Below the pieces are notes generated by a model. It ran no database searches. It had not been told where the DNA came from and saw nothing but the letters and a program-made list of their open reading frames with translations. Shown here in pieces: positions 53,986-64,000 of a stretch of 64,000 bases of DNA; the stretch's first letter is position 1, and each line of letters begins with the position of its first letter. Both the position numbers and the translations under genes were made by a program. This stretch comes from Musicola paradisiaca NCPPB 2511 (GTDB lineage Bacteria; Pseudomonadota; Gammaproteobacteria; Enterobacterales; Enterobacteriaceae), in NCBI RefSeq assembly GCF_000400505.1, contig NZ_CM001857.1, positions 2,756,134 to 2,820,133 on the forward strand. The letters run 5' to 3'.

Positions 53986-54795
53986 TCATTTGCAGCATAT
54001 TTTGCATGGCTCGAAACGGCATATCTCCAGAAAGGATTTTTCAAAGCTGAAATCCGCCGGGCCAAATTTCTTAATACCATAGTGAAAGAGCGCCATCATT
54101 AATGCCGGTTTTAATTCCATCAACCACAACTTGACGTCATCGGATTCCCTGTCGAGATGCTTCGCCGGCTTATACCTTTTATTATAAACCTCACGGTTTT
54201 CATTCATCAGCGCCTTCGCCCGCTCAACCGTTTCATTGATAAAAACTTTAATTTCCTCCAATGATTTTGAAGTAAACTCATACCGGCCGGTATTTTTCCC
54301 GGTGAGTTTCTTGGGTGGGTTAACCAGCATAAAACGAGCCGTCAGCCTATCAATAAACTTCTGCTCATCACTATTCAAAATATGCCGATTTTCATACGCA
54401 AACTGCTTACAAGCCAAAATGGCCTGCATGCCCTTTTTTTCAATTTCCGGCGGGATCTCAAAATTAATATAATCATTATGCATGGCAGAACAATCGGCAA
54501 ATTTGTGATATTTAGGCGCCGAATGACTGTCAAACAGTAACTGCATGTTGGTGCGTTTTTTTCTGGCTTCTTCAATAAATCGGCTATCCAACTCTGTGAA
54601 CAATGCATGGGTTAACCAAAGCTGGATAAAATCATTATCCGTTAATAATAACCTTAGATTGTCGTTATCGTAATACTTATGGCACAGCTCAACCGTGACG
54701 TTAGAAAAAAGGACATGAAACTGATAGGTGAGGCTCTTAAACGACCCCTGGGTAATAAAATATCGCTCAGGATTGGCTATCGAAGGGTTATTCAT
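53986..54795 (-). CDS. Hypothetical protein, last gene of four-gene operon
   Basis: A 269-residue protein I do not recognise. It is mostly helical with a basic middle (ARKKRTNMQLLFDSHSAPKY), a conserved-looking stretch ERAKALMNENREVYNKRYKP, and a C terminus with four cysteines in CRFEPCKICCK that could hold a metal or be lipid-modified. It overlaps the preceding gene by eight bases, so it is translated from the same message. The base composition is poorer in GC than the flanking chromosome. Confidence 0.75.
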   Translation of the reverse strand: MNNPSIANPERYFITQGSFKSLTYQFHVLFSNVTVELCHKYYDNDNLRLLLTDNDFIQLWLTHALFTELDSRFIEEARKKRTNMQLLFDSHSAPKYHKFADCSAMHNDYINFEIPPEIEKKGMQAILACKQFAYENRHILNSDEQKFIDRLTARFMLVNPPKKLTGKNTGRYEFTSKSLEEIKVFINETVERAKALMNENREVYNKRYKPAKHLDRESDDVKLWLMELKPALMMALFHYGIKKFGPADFSFEKSFLEICRFEPCKICCK

Positions 54796-55159
54796 GATCC
54801 TTGCCCTGCATAATCTCGTTAAGCCTGTTCGAGTAAACCTCGTCCACCGCCACTGAAATAGACAGGATCCCCTTTTCTATCAACACACCTAACGACGAGC
54901 GAGCGAGGTCACTTTCTTCATAGTCTTGCGCAATTTTTTTAACGATCTGCACATGCTCTTTGGTTGTTAACAGGTACTCAGCAAGCAATTCCCTGATTTC
55001 ATCATAAAATAAGTTGGCTTTGTTTTTCCCATAGATTTCACACATGATTTCTATCATTGCAGCAATTTTATGGCTGGGGCGATAACTGATGGTGACATAA
55101 TCATCGCTATTGCTATTCACCCGTCTTTCATTAATCACATCGGCAAGTTTTTTCATCAT
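54788..55159 (-). CDS. Ribbon-helix-helix-like protein B
   Basis: A 123-residue acidic protein. DYVTISYRPSHKIAAMIEIM followed by CEIYGKNKANLFYDEIRELL has the strand-helix-helix pattern of ribbon-helix-helix DNA binders, though I cannot assign a family. The C terminus is helical (VQIVKKIAQDYEESDLARSS). The start is one of two adjacent ATGs; upstream in-frame codons give a hydrophobic stretch with no support. It lies seven bases after the stop of the preceding gene and overlaps the following one. Confidence 0.7.
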   Translation of the reverse strand: MMKKLADVINERRVNSNSDDYVTISYRPSHKIAAMIEIMCEIYGKNKANLFYDEIRELLAEYLLTTKEHVQIVKKIAQDYEESDLARSSLGVLIEKGILSISVAVDEVYSNRLNEIMQGKDHE

Positions 55160-55166
55160 GTTCACT

Positions 55167-55583
55167 TTATATTTTATGAGTAAGAATACGCTTAACGTCA
55201 TCATGCTCTTGTGTATGCGCATTTTCATACTGAAAATACTGATTCACCAAATGACTTGCATGCTGATCAGGGGCAATTTCATAAAGCCAACTTTTCTCAA
55301 GCGCATTCCCTTCATTCAGTTCAGGATTTAATTTATCTGCTTCCGTCGCTAACAAATATCGCGTATCGAAATGGGTAACGTCATTTTTAAAAAATTCATA
55401 CACCAAATGCTCAATCACCGTATTGATGGCGTTTGCACGTGTATCGTCATACAGTTTCGTCAATTCATCAAAAACCGCCAAATCCACTTTATGAATCTTA
55501 ATATTCATTTTAGGCTTAGCAAAATCGGTGTTATTGATCACTTCATCACCGAATTGAGCGTCATCAATTGAAATTATTTTCAT
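55167..55583 (-). CDS. Ribbon-helix-helix-like protein A
   Basis: A 138-residue protein. The segment MNIKIHKVDLAVFDELTKLY plus TRANAINTVIEHLVYEFFKN again looks like strand-helix-helix, similar in plan to the next gene's product. The rest is acidic (LATEADKLNPELNEGNALEK). It overlaps the first gene of the operon by 20 bases. Two such proteins in one operon could form a heterodimer; function unknown. Confidence 0.7.
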   Translation of the reverse strand: MKIISIDDAQFGDEVINNTDFAKPKMNIKIHKVDLAVFDELTKLYDDTRANAINTVIEHLVYEFFKNDVTHFDTRYLLATEADKLNPELNEGNALEKSWLYEIAPDQHASHLVNQYFQYENAHTQEHDDVKRILTHKI

Positions 55584-55863
55584 GGGTTTTATATCTCTTT
55601 TTCACATTGAATGAATCGTTGTAATACGCCGTGATCAGCGCCTCGTTGAACTCGACTACGGTCAACCCGCCGCGGCTCTTCAACTTTTCCAGATGTTTTA
55701 ACAGACCGGAGAGTGTGCCCATCATCACGCTGATGGTTTTTTTATCCAGAATGATTTTCTCGCCATCGCCCGATTCGGTTCCGAAATCCAGCGCAATATC
55801 AATCACCGCCTGCTGGATGTTTCTCTCACTCATACGCTTGTAGGCATGTCGTGTCAGATTCAT
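55564..55863 (-). CDS. DUF4258-like small protein, first gene of operon
   Basis: A 99-residue protein that begins MNLTRHAYKRMSERNIQQAV, the typical opening of DUF4258-like proteins (H-A-x-x-R-M-x-x-R-x-I), a fold related to small RelE/BrnT-type RNases. The remainder includes KIILDKKTISVMMGTLSGLL and GGLTVVEFNEALITAYYNDS, as in that family. AGGAGG lies seven bases before the ATG. As first gene with two putative DNA-binding partners downstream, it could be the toxin of an antitoxin-like set (inference). The 289 bp upstream (55864-56152) are AT-rich with no clear gene. Confidence 0.7.
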   Translation of the reverse strand: MNLTRHAYKRMSERNIQQAVIDIALDFGTESGDGEKIILDKKTISVMMGTLSGLLKHLEKLKSRGGLTVVEFNEALITAYYNDSFNVKKRYKTHENNFN

Positions 55864-56152
55864 AGCTACCTCCTGATGATGAACAGACTATAAAACCAAA
55901 ATCAGACCATGTAAATAGTCATTTTTTGACTTTTAATTTATTCACCATGAAAAGCTCATGAACAGCAGCCTGAAAACAGTCCACAGAATGCTAATAACGA
56001 CATGATTAATTTACTCATTATGGTAAATCCTCAACGGCATCCGGCACCTGGCGACAAACCGCAAGATGCCGACACCCGCCGCAAGTTTCTGACAGCCAAT
56101 AACGCCGAGAGCGCGGATAATTAGCGCTCGGAAGTCATGAAGGAATCGATGA

Positions 56153-57049
56153 ATGAATAGTCTGCTTTACTGCTCGGTGGTGCTGATTTGGGGCACCACC
56201 TGGATCGCCATCAGTCTGCAACAGGGTTCCGTGCCGGCGGAAGTCTCCATTTTCTGGCGTTTCGCCTGCGCCAGCGCGCTGTCGATGGCGTTCCTGCTCC
56301 TCACCCGCCGGTTAAAACCGCTATCGCTCTCCGGCCATCTGCTGTGCATGCTGCAGGGCGTAACCGTTTTCGGTATGAATTTTTTCTGTTTCTATCATGC
56401 CGTCGCCTGGATCCCCAGCGGACTGGAATCGGTCATTTTTTCCATGGCGGTGCTGTTCAATGCCTTCAATGCGCGGCTGTTTTTCGGCCAGCGGCTGACG
56501 CGCAATGTGATGATCGCCGCGCCGTTAGGGCTGTGCGGCATTCTGCTGCTGTTCTGGCGCGATCTGCAGCACATCAGCGGCAGCCCACAGCTACTCTGGG
56601 GGGTGGGCCTGAGCCTGCTCGGTACTTATTGTTTCTCACTGGGCAATATGATCAGCGCCCGCCATCAACAACTCGGCCGCGACGTCATGACCACCAACGG
56701 CTGGGGAATGTTGTACAGCACGTTGGCGATGGGCGCGCTTGCCTGGTCGCTGGGCTACCACTTTCAACCGGAAACCTCGTTGCGCTATCTCGGCTCGCTG
56801 TTCTATCTGGCGGTGTTCGGCTCGGTGATTGGCTTCGGCGCCTATTTCATCCTGGTCGGCCGCATCGGCGCCAGTCAGGCGGCCTATTCAACCCTGCTGT
56901 TTCCGCTGGTGGCGCTGTCGGTATCCACGTTGTACGAGGGGTATGAATGGCATCCCAATGCCGTGGCGGGACTGGTGTTGATTCTGGTGGGTAATGCGGT
57001 GATGTTTTACCGACCGCGGCCGGCCGCTAAAGTGGTCGAACAGCACTAA
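56153..57049 (+). CDS. EamA-family (DMT) transporter
   Basis: A 298-residue membrane protein with ten helices in two EamA repeats; the first begins LLYCSVVLIWGTTWIAISLQ, the second near LLWGVGLSLLGTYCFSLGNM. Members export amino acids, nucleosides or drugs; the substrate is unknown. GAAGGA before the ATG gives the start. It stands alone and is convergent with rhlE. Confidence 0.87.
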   Translation: MNSLLYCSVVLIWGTTWIAISLQQGSVPAEVSIFWRFACASALSMAFLLLTRRLKPLSLSGHLLCMLQGVTVFGMNFFCFYHAVAWIPSGLESVIFSMAVLFNAFNARLFFGQRLTRNVMIAAPLGLCGILLLFWRDLQHISGSPQLLWGVGLSLLGTYCFSLGNMISARHQQLGRDVMTTNGWGMLYSTLAMGALAWSLGYHFQPETSLRYLGSLFYLAVFGSVIGFGAYFILVGRIGASQAAYSTLLFPLVALSVSTLYEGYEWHPNAVAGLVLILVGNAVMFYRPRPAAKVVEQH

Positions 57050-57127
57050 GACCACGCCGCTTCGGCGATTCGACCGCTCCGGCCATGTCCCACGCTGATG
57101 CGTAGTGGCCGGAACGGCGATGGCAGG

Positions 57128-58486
57128 TTACTGGCCGCTGGTTGGCTTACGCGGCGGGCGACGACGGGCCGTTTGCCCATCCGGACGCTGGCCCGCCGGA
57201 CGTACCGAACCTTCACGTCGCGGATGACGAGCGCGATCGCCTTGCGGCCGATTCTGCGCCCCCTCATCCTGCGAACGCCCGCCCTGACGCGGTGCTCCGC
57301 CGCGCCCGCCTTGGCGACCGTTCTGGATCGGCTCAGCCTTGATGCTGGGATCCGGCTCATAACCGGGGATAGCCACGCGCGGAATATCCCGCTTCAACAG
57401 CCGTTCGATATCCCGCAGCAATTTATGCTCATCCACGCAGACCAGCGACAGCGCCTCACCGGTAGAGGCGGCGCGCCCGGTTCGGCCGATGCGGTGGACG
57501 TAATCCTCCGGCACGTTCGGCAGCTCATAGTTCACCACATGCGGCAACTGGTCGATATCCAGCCCGCGTGCGGCGATATCCGTCGCAACCAGCACGCGGA
57601 TTTCGCCATCTTTGAAATTGGCCAGCGCACGGGTACGCGCCCCCTGGCTTTTGTTGCCGTGAATGGCAGCGGCGGTAATGCCGTCTTTATTCAACTGTTC
57701 CGCCAGATGGTTGGCGCCATGTTTGGTACGGGTAAAGACCAGCACCTGCCGCCAGTTATTCTGACCGATCAGGTGTGAAAGCAACTCGCGCTTGCGCTTC
57801 TTGTCCACCAGGTGTACGTGCTGCGTCACCAGCTCCGACGGCGTATTGCGGCGCACCACTTCCACCGAGGCCGGGTTGGTCAGCAATTTTCCAGCCAGCG
57901 CTTTGATCTCGTCGGAGAAGGTGGCGGAAAACAGCAGGTTCTGCCGCTTGGCCGGCAATTTCGCCAGCACCCGGCGAATATCGTGGATAAAGCCCATATC
58001 CAGCATGCGATCGGCTTCATCCAGCACCAGAATATCCACCTTCGACAAATCCACCGCGTTCTGGTGTTCCAGATCCAGCAGGCGGCCCGGCGTCGCGATC
58101 AGGATGTCGACGCCGCCCCGCAGTTTCATCATCTGTGGATTGATACTCACGCCGCCGAACACCACCAATGAGCGCAAACGCAGGTATTTGCTGTACGCCG
58201 TGACGTTATCGCCAATCTGCGCCGCCAGTTCGCGCGTCGGCGTCAGGATCAGCGCCCGTACCGGGCGGCGGCCTTTCGCCTGCGGCGGATTATCATTCAG
58301 CAGTTGCAGCAACGGCAGCGTAAAACCGGCGGTCTTGCCGGTACCCGTTTGGGCGCTGGCCATCAGGTCGCGCCCTTCCAGCACCACAGGAATCGCCTGG
58401 CGCTGAACCGGCGTCGGCTCACGGTACCCCTGCTCTTCCACCGCGCGCAAAATATCGGCACTCAGGCCGAGAGATTCAAAAGACAT
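57128..58486 (-). CDS. rhlE: DEAD-box RNA helicase RhlE
   Basis: A 452-residue ATP-dependent RNA helicase involved in ribosome assembly and RNA turnover. Motifs: the Q motif [10 protein letters not shown], Walker [17 protein letters not shown] in [16 protein letters not shown] in [10 protein letters not shown], and [20 protein letters not shown] then [10 protein letters not shown] long basic arginine/glycine-rich tail ([14 protein letters not shown] onward) binds RNA. Length matches E. coli RhlE (454). In E. coli the cecR-ybhGFSR genes are next to it. Confidence 0.95.
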   Translation of the reverse strand: MSFESLGLSADILRAVEEQGYREPTPVQRQAIPVVLEGRDLMASAQTGTGKTAGFTLPLLQLLNDNPPQAKGRRPVRALILTPTRELAAQIGDNVTAYSKYLRLRSLVVFGGVSINPQMMKLRGGVDILIATPGRLLDLEHQNAVDLSKVDILVLDEADRMLDMGFIHDIRRVLAKLPAKRQNLLFSATFSDEIKALAGKLLTNPASVEVVRRNTPSELVTQHVHLVDKKRKRELLSHLIGQNNWRQVLVFTRTKHGANHLAEQLNKDGITAAAIHGNKSQGARTRALANFKDGEIRVLVATDIAARGLDIDQLPHVVNYELPNVPEDYVHRIGRTGRAASTGEALSLVCVDEHKLLRDIERLLKRDIPRVAIPGYEPDPSIKAEPIQNGRQGGRGGAPRQGGRSQDEGAQNRPQGDRARHPRREGSVRPAGQRPDGQTARRRPPRKPTSGQ

Positions 58487-58773
58487 AATAGAGAACTACT
58501 CCAGATCAGCCCTGAACAGCTTATCCGCGTATGCGGTTTTCAGGGCGAAAACAGATGGGTTCGACACCGTTGCCGACGGTTTGCCAGACAACGCCTCAAC
58601 CCAGATGAATGGGCACCAACTGCACAGTATCAACTGCCCGCGATAGTAACAGAAAACCCCTTGTTTGAGGAATTTTTATCTATACATCACATTTTCTTTG
58701 CCGCTTTATGCGGCAGAATGGCCAGCATTACTATACATATCAGTATGTTGTTGTTTGATGGAGAAAACAGCCG

Positions 58774-58914
58774 TTATACCCCAAATAATTCGAGTTGCAG
58801 GACAACCGGCAGGCGTGTTGAACAACGCCAAGCGCCGGCCCTTTAGGGCGAGGCTCATTGATGGGCCGAGTCACGCAGCCAACACACCTGCAACTTGATA
58901 TATGACGGGTATAC
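58774..58914. repeat. ERIC-family element with altered core
   Basis: The ends TTATACCCCAAATAATTCGA... and ...TATATGACGGGTATA are intact ERIC termini, with TTGCAGG and CCTGCAA inside them. The usual central hairpin is replaced by another (GGCCC/GGGCC-rich, near 58834-58860). It occupies the place between rhlE and ybhG where E. coli has cecR. Confidence 0.8.
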
Positions 58915-59037
58915 ATCACCGCCGTCAGGGCCACGGACAGCACGAATGATGCGGCGGATTGTGCATAACGAGTTATCCTTTTCAAAAACAGGAACCCAAA
59001 AACAGGAACGTTATCGCGACACGCATTCGGGAGAGCT

Positions 59038-60042
59038 ATGAACAAAAAAACCGGGCTATTGACGGCGCTTGCATTGTTGGCCGTCGCCGCTGTCGGTTAT
59101 GGCGTAACGGAATACCGACGACAGCAGGATACGCCGCTGACGCTATACGGCAACGTAGATATCCGCAGCGTCCATTTGGGGTTTCGCGTCGGCGGGCGTC
59201 TGGCGACACTCAATGTAGACGAGGGGGACGCCATCCAACCGGGGCAGGCGTTAGCCCAACTGGATGACGCGCCGTACCGAAACGCGCTGCGGCAGGCGCA
59301 GGCCAACGTCGCCAGCGCCCAGTCTCAACTGGCGTTGCTGCGGGAAGGCTATCGCAGCGAGGAAATCGAACAGGTGCGCTCGCAGATGGCGCAGGCACAA
59401 GCCGCCTACGACTATGCCAACCGCTTCTACCAGCGCCAATTGGGGCTGTGGCAACAGCGCACCGTCGCCGCCAACACGCTGGAAGACGCCAAAGCCACGC
59501 GGGATCAGGCGCTGGCCACGCTGAACGCCGCCAAAGAAAAATTCAGCCAGTACCAGCGCGGCAACCGGCCGCAGGAAATCGCCGCCGCCGAAGCGTCGCT
59601 GGCGCAGACGCAGGCCGCCGAAGCGCAGGCCGAACTGAATCTCCAGGATACGGCGCTACATGCCCCTTCGGCCGGCGTCATTCTGACCCGCGCCGCCGAG
59701 GCCGGCAGCATGCTGAGCGCCGGCGGCACCGTTTTTACCCTCTCACTCACCCATCCGGTCTGGATCCGCGCCTACGTCAGTGAAAAAAATCTGGGTCGCA
59801 CCGCCCCCGGCAGCGAGGTACTGATCTTTACCGACGGACGCCCCGCGCATCCCTACCACGGCAAAATCGGTTTTGTCTCACCCAGCGCCGAATTCACGCC
59901 CAAAAATGTGGAAACCGACGATCTGCGTACCGATCTGGTCTATCGGCTGCGAATTATCGTCGGCGATGCCGACGACGGTCTGCGGCAAGGTATGCCGGTC
60001 ACGCTACGTCTGGTACAGGACACCGCGTCGCATGGGCAATGA
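59038..60042 (+). CDS. ybhG: YbhG membrane fusion protein
   Basis: A 334-residue HlyD-family periplasmic adaptor anchored by an N-terminal helix ([20 protein letters not shown]). It has a lipoyl half-motif ([20 protein letters not shown]), a coiled-coil hairpin (about residues 80-190, many [15 protein letters not shown] repeats) and a beta-barrel end. It links the YbhFSR ABC exporter to an outer membrane channel such as TolC. Its last codons overlap ybhF by 11 bases. No cecR regulator precedes it here. Confidence 0.9.
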   Translation: MNKKTGLLTALALLAVAAVGYGVTEYRRQQDTPLTLYGNVDIRSVHLGFRVGGRLATLNVDEGDAIQPGQALAQLDDAPYRNALRQAQANVASAQSQLALLREGYRSEEIEQVRSQMAQAQAAYDYANRFYQRQLGLWQQRTVAANTLEDAKATRDQALATLNAAKEKFSQYQRGNRPQEIAAAEASLAQTQAAEAQAELNLQDTALHAPSAGVILTRAAEAGSMLSAGGTVFTLSLTHPVWIRAYVSEKNLGRTAPGSEVLIFTDGRPAHPYHGKIGFVSPSAEFTPKNVETDDLRTDLVYRLRIIVGDADDGLRQGMPVTLRLVQDTASHGQ

Positions 60043-61780
60043 CCGCGCGCTGATTCAACTGGAGGCGCTGGAAAAACGGTTCACCGGCATGGAGAGACCC
60101 GCCGTAGCCCGGCTGACCGCCGAGATCCACGGCGGCGCGGTAACGGGTCTGGTCGGCCCGGACGGCGCCGGCAAGACCACGTTGATGCGCATGCTCGCCG
60201 GATTATTGACGCCCGGCGCCGGCAGTCTTCGGGTGCTGGGGCTCGATCCTATCGCCGACGATCGCCAACTGCATGCCCGCTTGGGCTACATGCCGCAGAA
60301 ATTTGGGCTGTACGAAGATTTAACGGTGATGGAAAACCTGACGCTGTATGCCGATTTACGCGGCATCACCGGCGCATTGCGGCAGGCCACGTTCGAGCGG
60401 CTACTGACCTTTACCGACCTCACCCGTTTCACCGGCCGGTTGGCCGGCAAGCTTTCCGGCGGCATGAAGCAGAAACTGGGGCTGGCCTGTACCCTGCTGG
60501 GGCAACCCGATGTGTTGCTGCTGGATGAACCGGGCGTCGGCGTCGACCCCATCTCCCGCCGTGAGCTGTGGCGCATGGTGCACGAACTGGCGAACGACGG
60601 CATGTTGATCCTGTGGAGCACCTCCTATTTGGACGAAGCGGAGCAATGCCGCGATGTCCTGCTGCTCAACGAAGGTACCCTGCTGTACCGCGGCGCGCCC
60701 GCCGACCTGACCCGCCGCATGGCCGGCCGCTGCCTGCTGATCGACCACGCCGACGGCAGTCATCGCCGGCTGTTGCAGCAGGCTTTGCGGCAACCACAGG
60801 TCAGCGATGGCGTGATTCAGGGGCGTTATGTCCGGCTGATTCTACGACCGGAGGCCGATCGCGCCGCCCTGCTGCAAGCGCTGGGCCTGTCGCCGGCCCA
60901 GGTGCGGGAGACGGAACCGCGTTTCGAAGACGCCTTTATCGATCTGCTGGGCGGCGGGCCGACGCAGGCCTCGTCGCTGGCGAAAATCATGCCGCAAATC
61001 GATACCCACCGCGGCGAGACGGTGATCGAAGCCCGTGATCTGACCAAAAAATTCGGCGATTTCGCCGCCACCGACCAGGTGAATTTTCAGGTACGACGCG
61101 GGGAAATTTTCGGCCTGCTGGGGCCGAACGGCGCCGGGAAATCCACCACCTTCCGCATGATGTGCGGTTTGTTGGTGCCAACTTCCGGGCAGGCGCTGGT
61201 GTTGGGCATGGATCTGAAAACCAGCTCCGGCAAAGCGCGGCAGCATCTCGGCTATATGGCGCAGAAGTTTTCACTGTACGGCAACCTGACGGTGGAACAG
61301 AATCTGCGCTTCTTTTCCGGGGTGTATGGGCTCGCCGGGCAGCGTCAGCGGCAAAAGATGGCGGGCATGACGCAGGCGTTCAACTTCACCCCCATCTATC
61401 GCCAAACGCCGGATTCGCTGCCGCTGGGCTTCAAGCAGCGTCTGGCGTTGGCCTGCGCCCTGATGCACGAGCCGGATATCCTGTTTCTGGATGAGCCGAC
61501 CTCCGGCGTCGATCCCTTAACCCGCCGGGAATTCTGGCAGCACATCAATGGCATGGTGGACAAAGGCGTCACCGTCATGGTGACTACCCATTTCATGGAC
61601 GAAGCGGAATACTGCGATCGGATCGGGCTGGTGTACCGCGGCCGGCTTATCGCCAGCGGCACGCCGGATGACCTGAAACAACAAGCGGCCGATGCAGACC
61701 ATCCGGATCCCACCATGGAGCAAGCCTTCATCTCGCTGGTGCAGGCTTATGATAAGGAGCAGCAGGATGTCACCGGATAG
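60032..61780 (+). CDS. ybhF: YbhF double ATPase
   Basis: A 582-residue protein with two ABC ATPase domains in tandem, like E. coli YbhF (578). The first has [30 protein letters not shown] and [11 protein letters not shown]; the second has [14 protein letters not shown], the signature [16 protein letters not shown] and [11 protein letters not shown]. Signature LPLGFKQ in the second half departs from LSGGQ, as seen in the family. It energises the YbhS-YbhR permease, which moves cations, tetracyclines or other drugs. Confidence 0.92.
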   Translation: MGNDRALIQLEALEKRFTGMERPAVARLTAEIHGGAVTGLVGPDGAGKTTLMRMLAGLLTPGAGSLRVLGLDPIADDRQLHARLGYMPQKFGLYEDLTVMENLTLYADLRGITGALRQATFERLLTFTDLTRFTGRLAGKLSGGMKQKLGLACTLLGQPDVLLLDEPGVGVDPISRRELWRMVHELANDGMLILWSTSYLDEAEQCRDVLLLNEGTLLYRGAPADLTRRMAGRCLLIDHADGSHRRLLQQALRQPQVSDGVIQGRYVRLILRPEADRAALLQALGLSPAQVRETEPRFEDAFIDLLGGGPTQASSLAKIMPQIDTHRGETVIEARDLTKKFGDFAATDQVNFQVRRGEIFGLLGPNGAGKSTTFRMMCGLLVPTSGQALVLGMDLKTSSGKARQHLGYMAQKFSLYGNLTVEQNLRFFSGVYGLAGQRQRQKMAGMTQAFNFTPIYRQTPDSLPLGFKQRLALACALMHEPDILFLDEPTSGVDPLTRREFWQHINGMVDKGVTVMVTTHFMDEAEYCDRIGLVYRGRLIASGTPDDLKQQAADADHPDPTMEQAFISLVQAYDKEQQDVTG

Positions 61781-62906
61781 CACCCGTTTTTCCTGGCGTC
61801 GGTTGCGCGCGCTGTGCCTGAAAGAGACGCGCCAGATTCTGCGCGACCCCAGCAGCGCGCTGATCGCATTCGTGATCCCGCTGTTGCTGCTGTTCATCTT
61901 CGGTTACGGCATCAATCTCGACTCTAGCCGTCTGCATGTCGGCGTACTGCTGGAACAACGCAGCGACGACGCCAACAGCCTGGCGCGGGCGTTTTCCGGC
62001 TCGCCGTTCCTCCAACCGGTCATCAGTGATAATCGCCCGGCGCTGATCGCCATGATGCAGGAAGGGCGGATCCGCGGCCTGATCGTGATCCCGCCGGACT
62101 TCGCCGCACGCATGGCGCGCCCGGAGGACAACGCGCCGATCCAGGTGATCACCGACGGTAGCGAGCCCAACACCGCGAATTTCGTCAAAGGCTACGCGCA
62201 AGGGGTATGGCTGGTCTGGCAACAGGAACGGGCCCGGGAACGCGGGGAGAATTTCAGCCAATTGATTGACGTGCAGTCGCGTTACTGGTTCAACGCCGCC
62301 GCCATCAGCCAGCATTTCATCATTCCCGGCGCCATCACCATCATCATGACGGTGATCGGCGCCATCCTGACCTCGCTGGTGATCGCCCGAGAATGGGAGC
62401 GCGGCACCATGGAAGCCCTGCTGTCCACCCAGGTGACGCGCACCGAACTGCTGCTGACCAAGCTGATCCCTTACTATGTGCTGGGAATGATCGCCATGGT
62501 GTTGTGCGTCGCGGTGGCGGTATTCGTGTTGCATGTCCCCTATCGCGGCTCGCTGTGGTTGCTGTTCGGTTTTAGCAGCCTGTTTCTGGCCTGTACGCTC
62601 GGCATGGGGTTATTGATCTCCACCCTGACCCGCAACCAGTTCAATGCCGCGATGGTGGCGCTGAATGCCGCGTTTTTACCTGCGGTGATGCTCTCTGGCT
62701 TCATTTTTGAAATCAACAGCATGCCGGCACTGGTGCAGGCGGTTTCCTACCTGATCCCGGCCCGTTATTTCGTCAGCACGCTGCAAACGCTGTTTCTGGC
62801 GGGCAACATCGGCAGTGTGCTGTTGATCAACCTGCTGTTTTTGATCGTCTCCGCGGTGTTTTTCATCGGCCTGACGGCCTGGAAAACACGGCGGCGCCTG
62901 GATTAA
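61767..62906 (+). CDS. ybhS: YbhS ABC-2 permease
   Basis: A 379-residue inner membrane permease of the ABC-2 type. An N-terminal helix ([20 protein letters not shown]) is followed by a large periplasmic domain and five helices from about residue 180 on, including the signature region [26 protein letters not shown] precedes the ATG, which lies within the end of ybhF. It pairs with YbhR. Confidence 0.92.
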   Translation: MSPDSTRFSWRRLRALCLKETRQILRDPSSALIAFVIPLLLLFIFGYGINLDSSRLHVGVLLEQRSDDANSLARAFSGSPFLQPVISDNRPALIAMMQEGRIRGLIVIPPDFAARMARPEDNAPIQVITDGSEPNTANFVKGYAQGVWLVWQQERARERGENFSQLIDVQSRYWFNAAAISQHFIIPGAITIIMTVIGAILTSLVIAREWERGTMEALLSTQVTRTELLLTKLIPYYVLGMIAMVLCVAVAVFVLHVPYRGSLWLLFGFSSLFLACTLGMGLLISTLTRNQFNAAMVALNAAFLPAVMLSGFIFEINSMPALVQAVSYLIPARYFVSTLQTLFLAGNIGSVLLINLLFLIVSAVFFIGLTAWKTRRRLD

Positions 62907-62917
62907 AGGGAGTGATC

Positions 62918-64000
62918 ATGTGGTATCGACTCTGGACGCTCATCCGCAAGGAACTGCAATCGCTGCTGCGGGAGCCGCAAACACGCGCCATTCTGGTACT
63001 ACCGGTGCTGATTCAGGTCACGCTGTTTCCCTTCGCCGCTACGCTGGAAGTCACCCACGCCCGCATCGCCGTTTACAGCGAAGACAACGGCCCGGCGTCG
63101 GTGGAACTGACCCAGCGCTTCGCCAGCGCCAGTGCGTTTTCCGAGGTACGACGGCTGCACAGCCCGCAGGAAATCGCCCCGACGCTGGACAACCAGCGCG
63201 CCCTGTTGCTGATCCGTTTTCCGCCGGAGTTTTCACGCAACCTGGCGCGCGGCGACGCCACATCATTGCAACTGATTCTCGACGGACGGCACTCCAACAG
63301 CGCCCAGATCGCCGCCAACTATGTACAACAGATCGTACAAACCTATCAGCAGGAACTGACGGGCACGGCCAGTAACCCCAGCGAGCTGTTGATACGGCAC
63401 TGGTACAACCCGAATCTCGACTACAAGTGGTTTGTGGTGCCGTCGCTGGTGGCGTTGATCACCACCATCGGCGTCTTGATCGTGACCTCGCTGTCGGTGG
63501 CCAGAGAGCGGGAACAGGGCACGCTGGAGCAACTGTTGGTTTCGCCGCTCGCCACCTGGCAGATTTTTATCGGCAAGGCGGTGCCCGCACAGATTGTCGC
63601 CACGGTACAAGCCTCCATCGTGCTGGCCGCCGGCATCTTCGTCTACCGCATCCCGTTTTCCGGCTCGCTGCTGCTGTTCTATTTCAGCATGCTGATCTAC
63701 GGCTTCTCGCTGGTCGGGTTCGGGCTGTTGATTTCCGCGCTTTGCGCCACTCAGCAACAGGCCTTTATCGGCGTGTTTGTGTTCGTGATGCCGGCTATCT
63801 TGCTCTCCGGTTATGTCTCGCCGGTGGAAAACATGCCGGAATGGTTGCAAGACCTGACGTGGGTCAATCCGGTACGCCATTTCACCGCCATCACCAAGCA
63901 GATTTACCTGAAGGACGCCGGCCTGGCCGTGGTCTGGCAAGGGCTGTGGCCACTGCTGGTGATTACCGCCACTACCGGCAGCGCCGCCTATGCCATGTTT
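62918..64000 (+). CDS. ybhR: YbhR ABC-2 permease, 3' end outside window
   Basis: The second permease, 361 codons in the window and still open at the right edge; E. coli YbhR has 368 residues, so only a few are missing. It starts [20 protein letters not shown], followed by a periplasmic domain, and has [20 protein letters not shown] at the membrane-domain entry and [20 protein letters not shown] near the end. It is the last gene of the operon and begins 11 bases after ybhS. Confidence 0.93.
   Translation, partial: MWYRLWTLIRKELQSLLREPQTRAILVLPVLIQVTLFPFAATLEVTHARIAVYSEDNGPASVELTQRFASASAFSEVRRLHSPQEIAPTLDNQRALLLIRFPPEFSRNLARGDATSLQLILDGRHSNSAQIAANYVQQIVQTYQQELTGTASNPSELLIRHWYNPNLDYKWFVVPSLVALITTIGVLIVTSLSVAREREQGTLEQLLVSPLATWQIFIGKAVPAQIVATVQASIVLAAGIFVYRIPFSGSLLLFYFSMLIYGFSLVGFGLLISALCATQQQAFIGVFVFVMPAILLSGYVSPVENMPEWLQDLTWVNPVRHFTAITKQIYLKDAGLAVVWQGLWPLLVITATTGSAAYAMF

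Noticed and set aside
56002-56124. 40-residue frame upstream of the EamA gene
   Set aside because: No ribosome site and no recognisable features; the sequence also forms a CGGCATC/GATGCCG hairpin, which may be a terminator-like structure instead.
1-64000. CRISPR array
   Set aside because: The tandem arrays have no unique spacers and units of 15-17 bp without gaps, so none is a CRISPR; no cas genes are seen.

Overview
The window reads as the chromosome of an enterobacterium of the Pectobacteriaceae type, most likely Dickeya. The evidence is the GC-rich coding style, the E. coli-like gene blocks (ompX-rhtA-glnHPQ, ybiB-dinG, rhlE with ybhGFSR, dusC, pbpG, bglX), ERIC-family elements, and a 144-bp inverted-repeat element that I recall from Pectobacterium/Dickeya genomes. 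The genus is an inference; the order Enterobacterales is well supported.

Positions 1 to about 11,240 are a P4-like phage satellite or integrative island cut by the left edge of the window. In order it has a tyrosine integrase, a good LexA box, an orphan gene, AlpA, a small ribbon-helix-helix-type regulator, an Icd-like gene with a structured leader, a P4 alpha-type primase/helicase, an iteron-rich putative origin and a HGGxSTG-motif gene. A very AT-rich cargo follows on the minus strand: a divergent reverse transcriptase overlapping by ATGA with an ABC-type ATPase/TOPRIM (OLD-like) protein, and upstream of the reverse transcriptase a strong promoter and a long imperfect hairpin. This has the layout of an anti-phage retron. 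Two more accessory genes (a zinc-ribbon protein and an unknown) close the island.

Positions 11.2-16.4 kb hold short chromosomal genes: a small monooxygenase-like protein, a 34-residue membrane peptide, a secreted protein, GlpM and Hsp20. At 15.0-21.8 kb a LysR gene diverges from a six-gene cluster: PxpA/LamB-YcsF, biotin carrier, biotin carboxylase, KipI-like, KipA-like and an NCS1-like permease. Together the middle four supply every part of a split urea-carboxylase-like enzyme of unknown substrate.

Positions 21.8-31.5 kb hold a CynX/NimT-type transporter with a divergent MarR gene, ompX, rhtA, glnHPQ, a secreted fibronectin III protein and a PAP2 phosphatase. Positions 32-53.7 kb hold an M3 peptidase, ybiB, dinG, an AraC/LysE pair, bglX, a class III aminotransferase with a divergent DeoR gene, a glutathione S-transferase, pbpG, a CYTH/class IV cyclase, a FosA-like protein, dusC, a dipeptide-binding protein, pepT and a frameshifted AraC gene. 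At 53.99-55.86 kb lies a lower-GC operon of four unrecognised genes. The right end carries an EamA exporter, rhlE, and the ybhGFSR exporter cut by the window edge.

Three things run through the window. Six intergenic arrays have unrelated sequences but the same 15-17 bp period. Four genes or reading-frame breaks are explained by single-base changes in A/T homopolymers, which may be sequencing errors. Several mobile palindromic elements sit in promoter regions.
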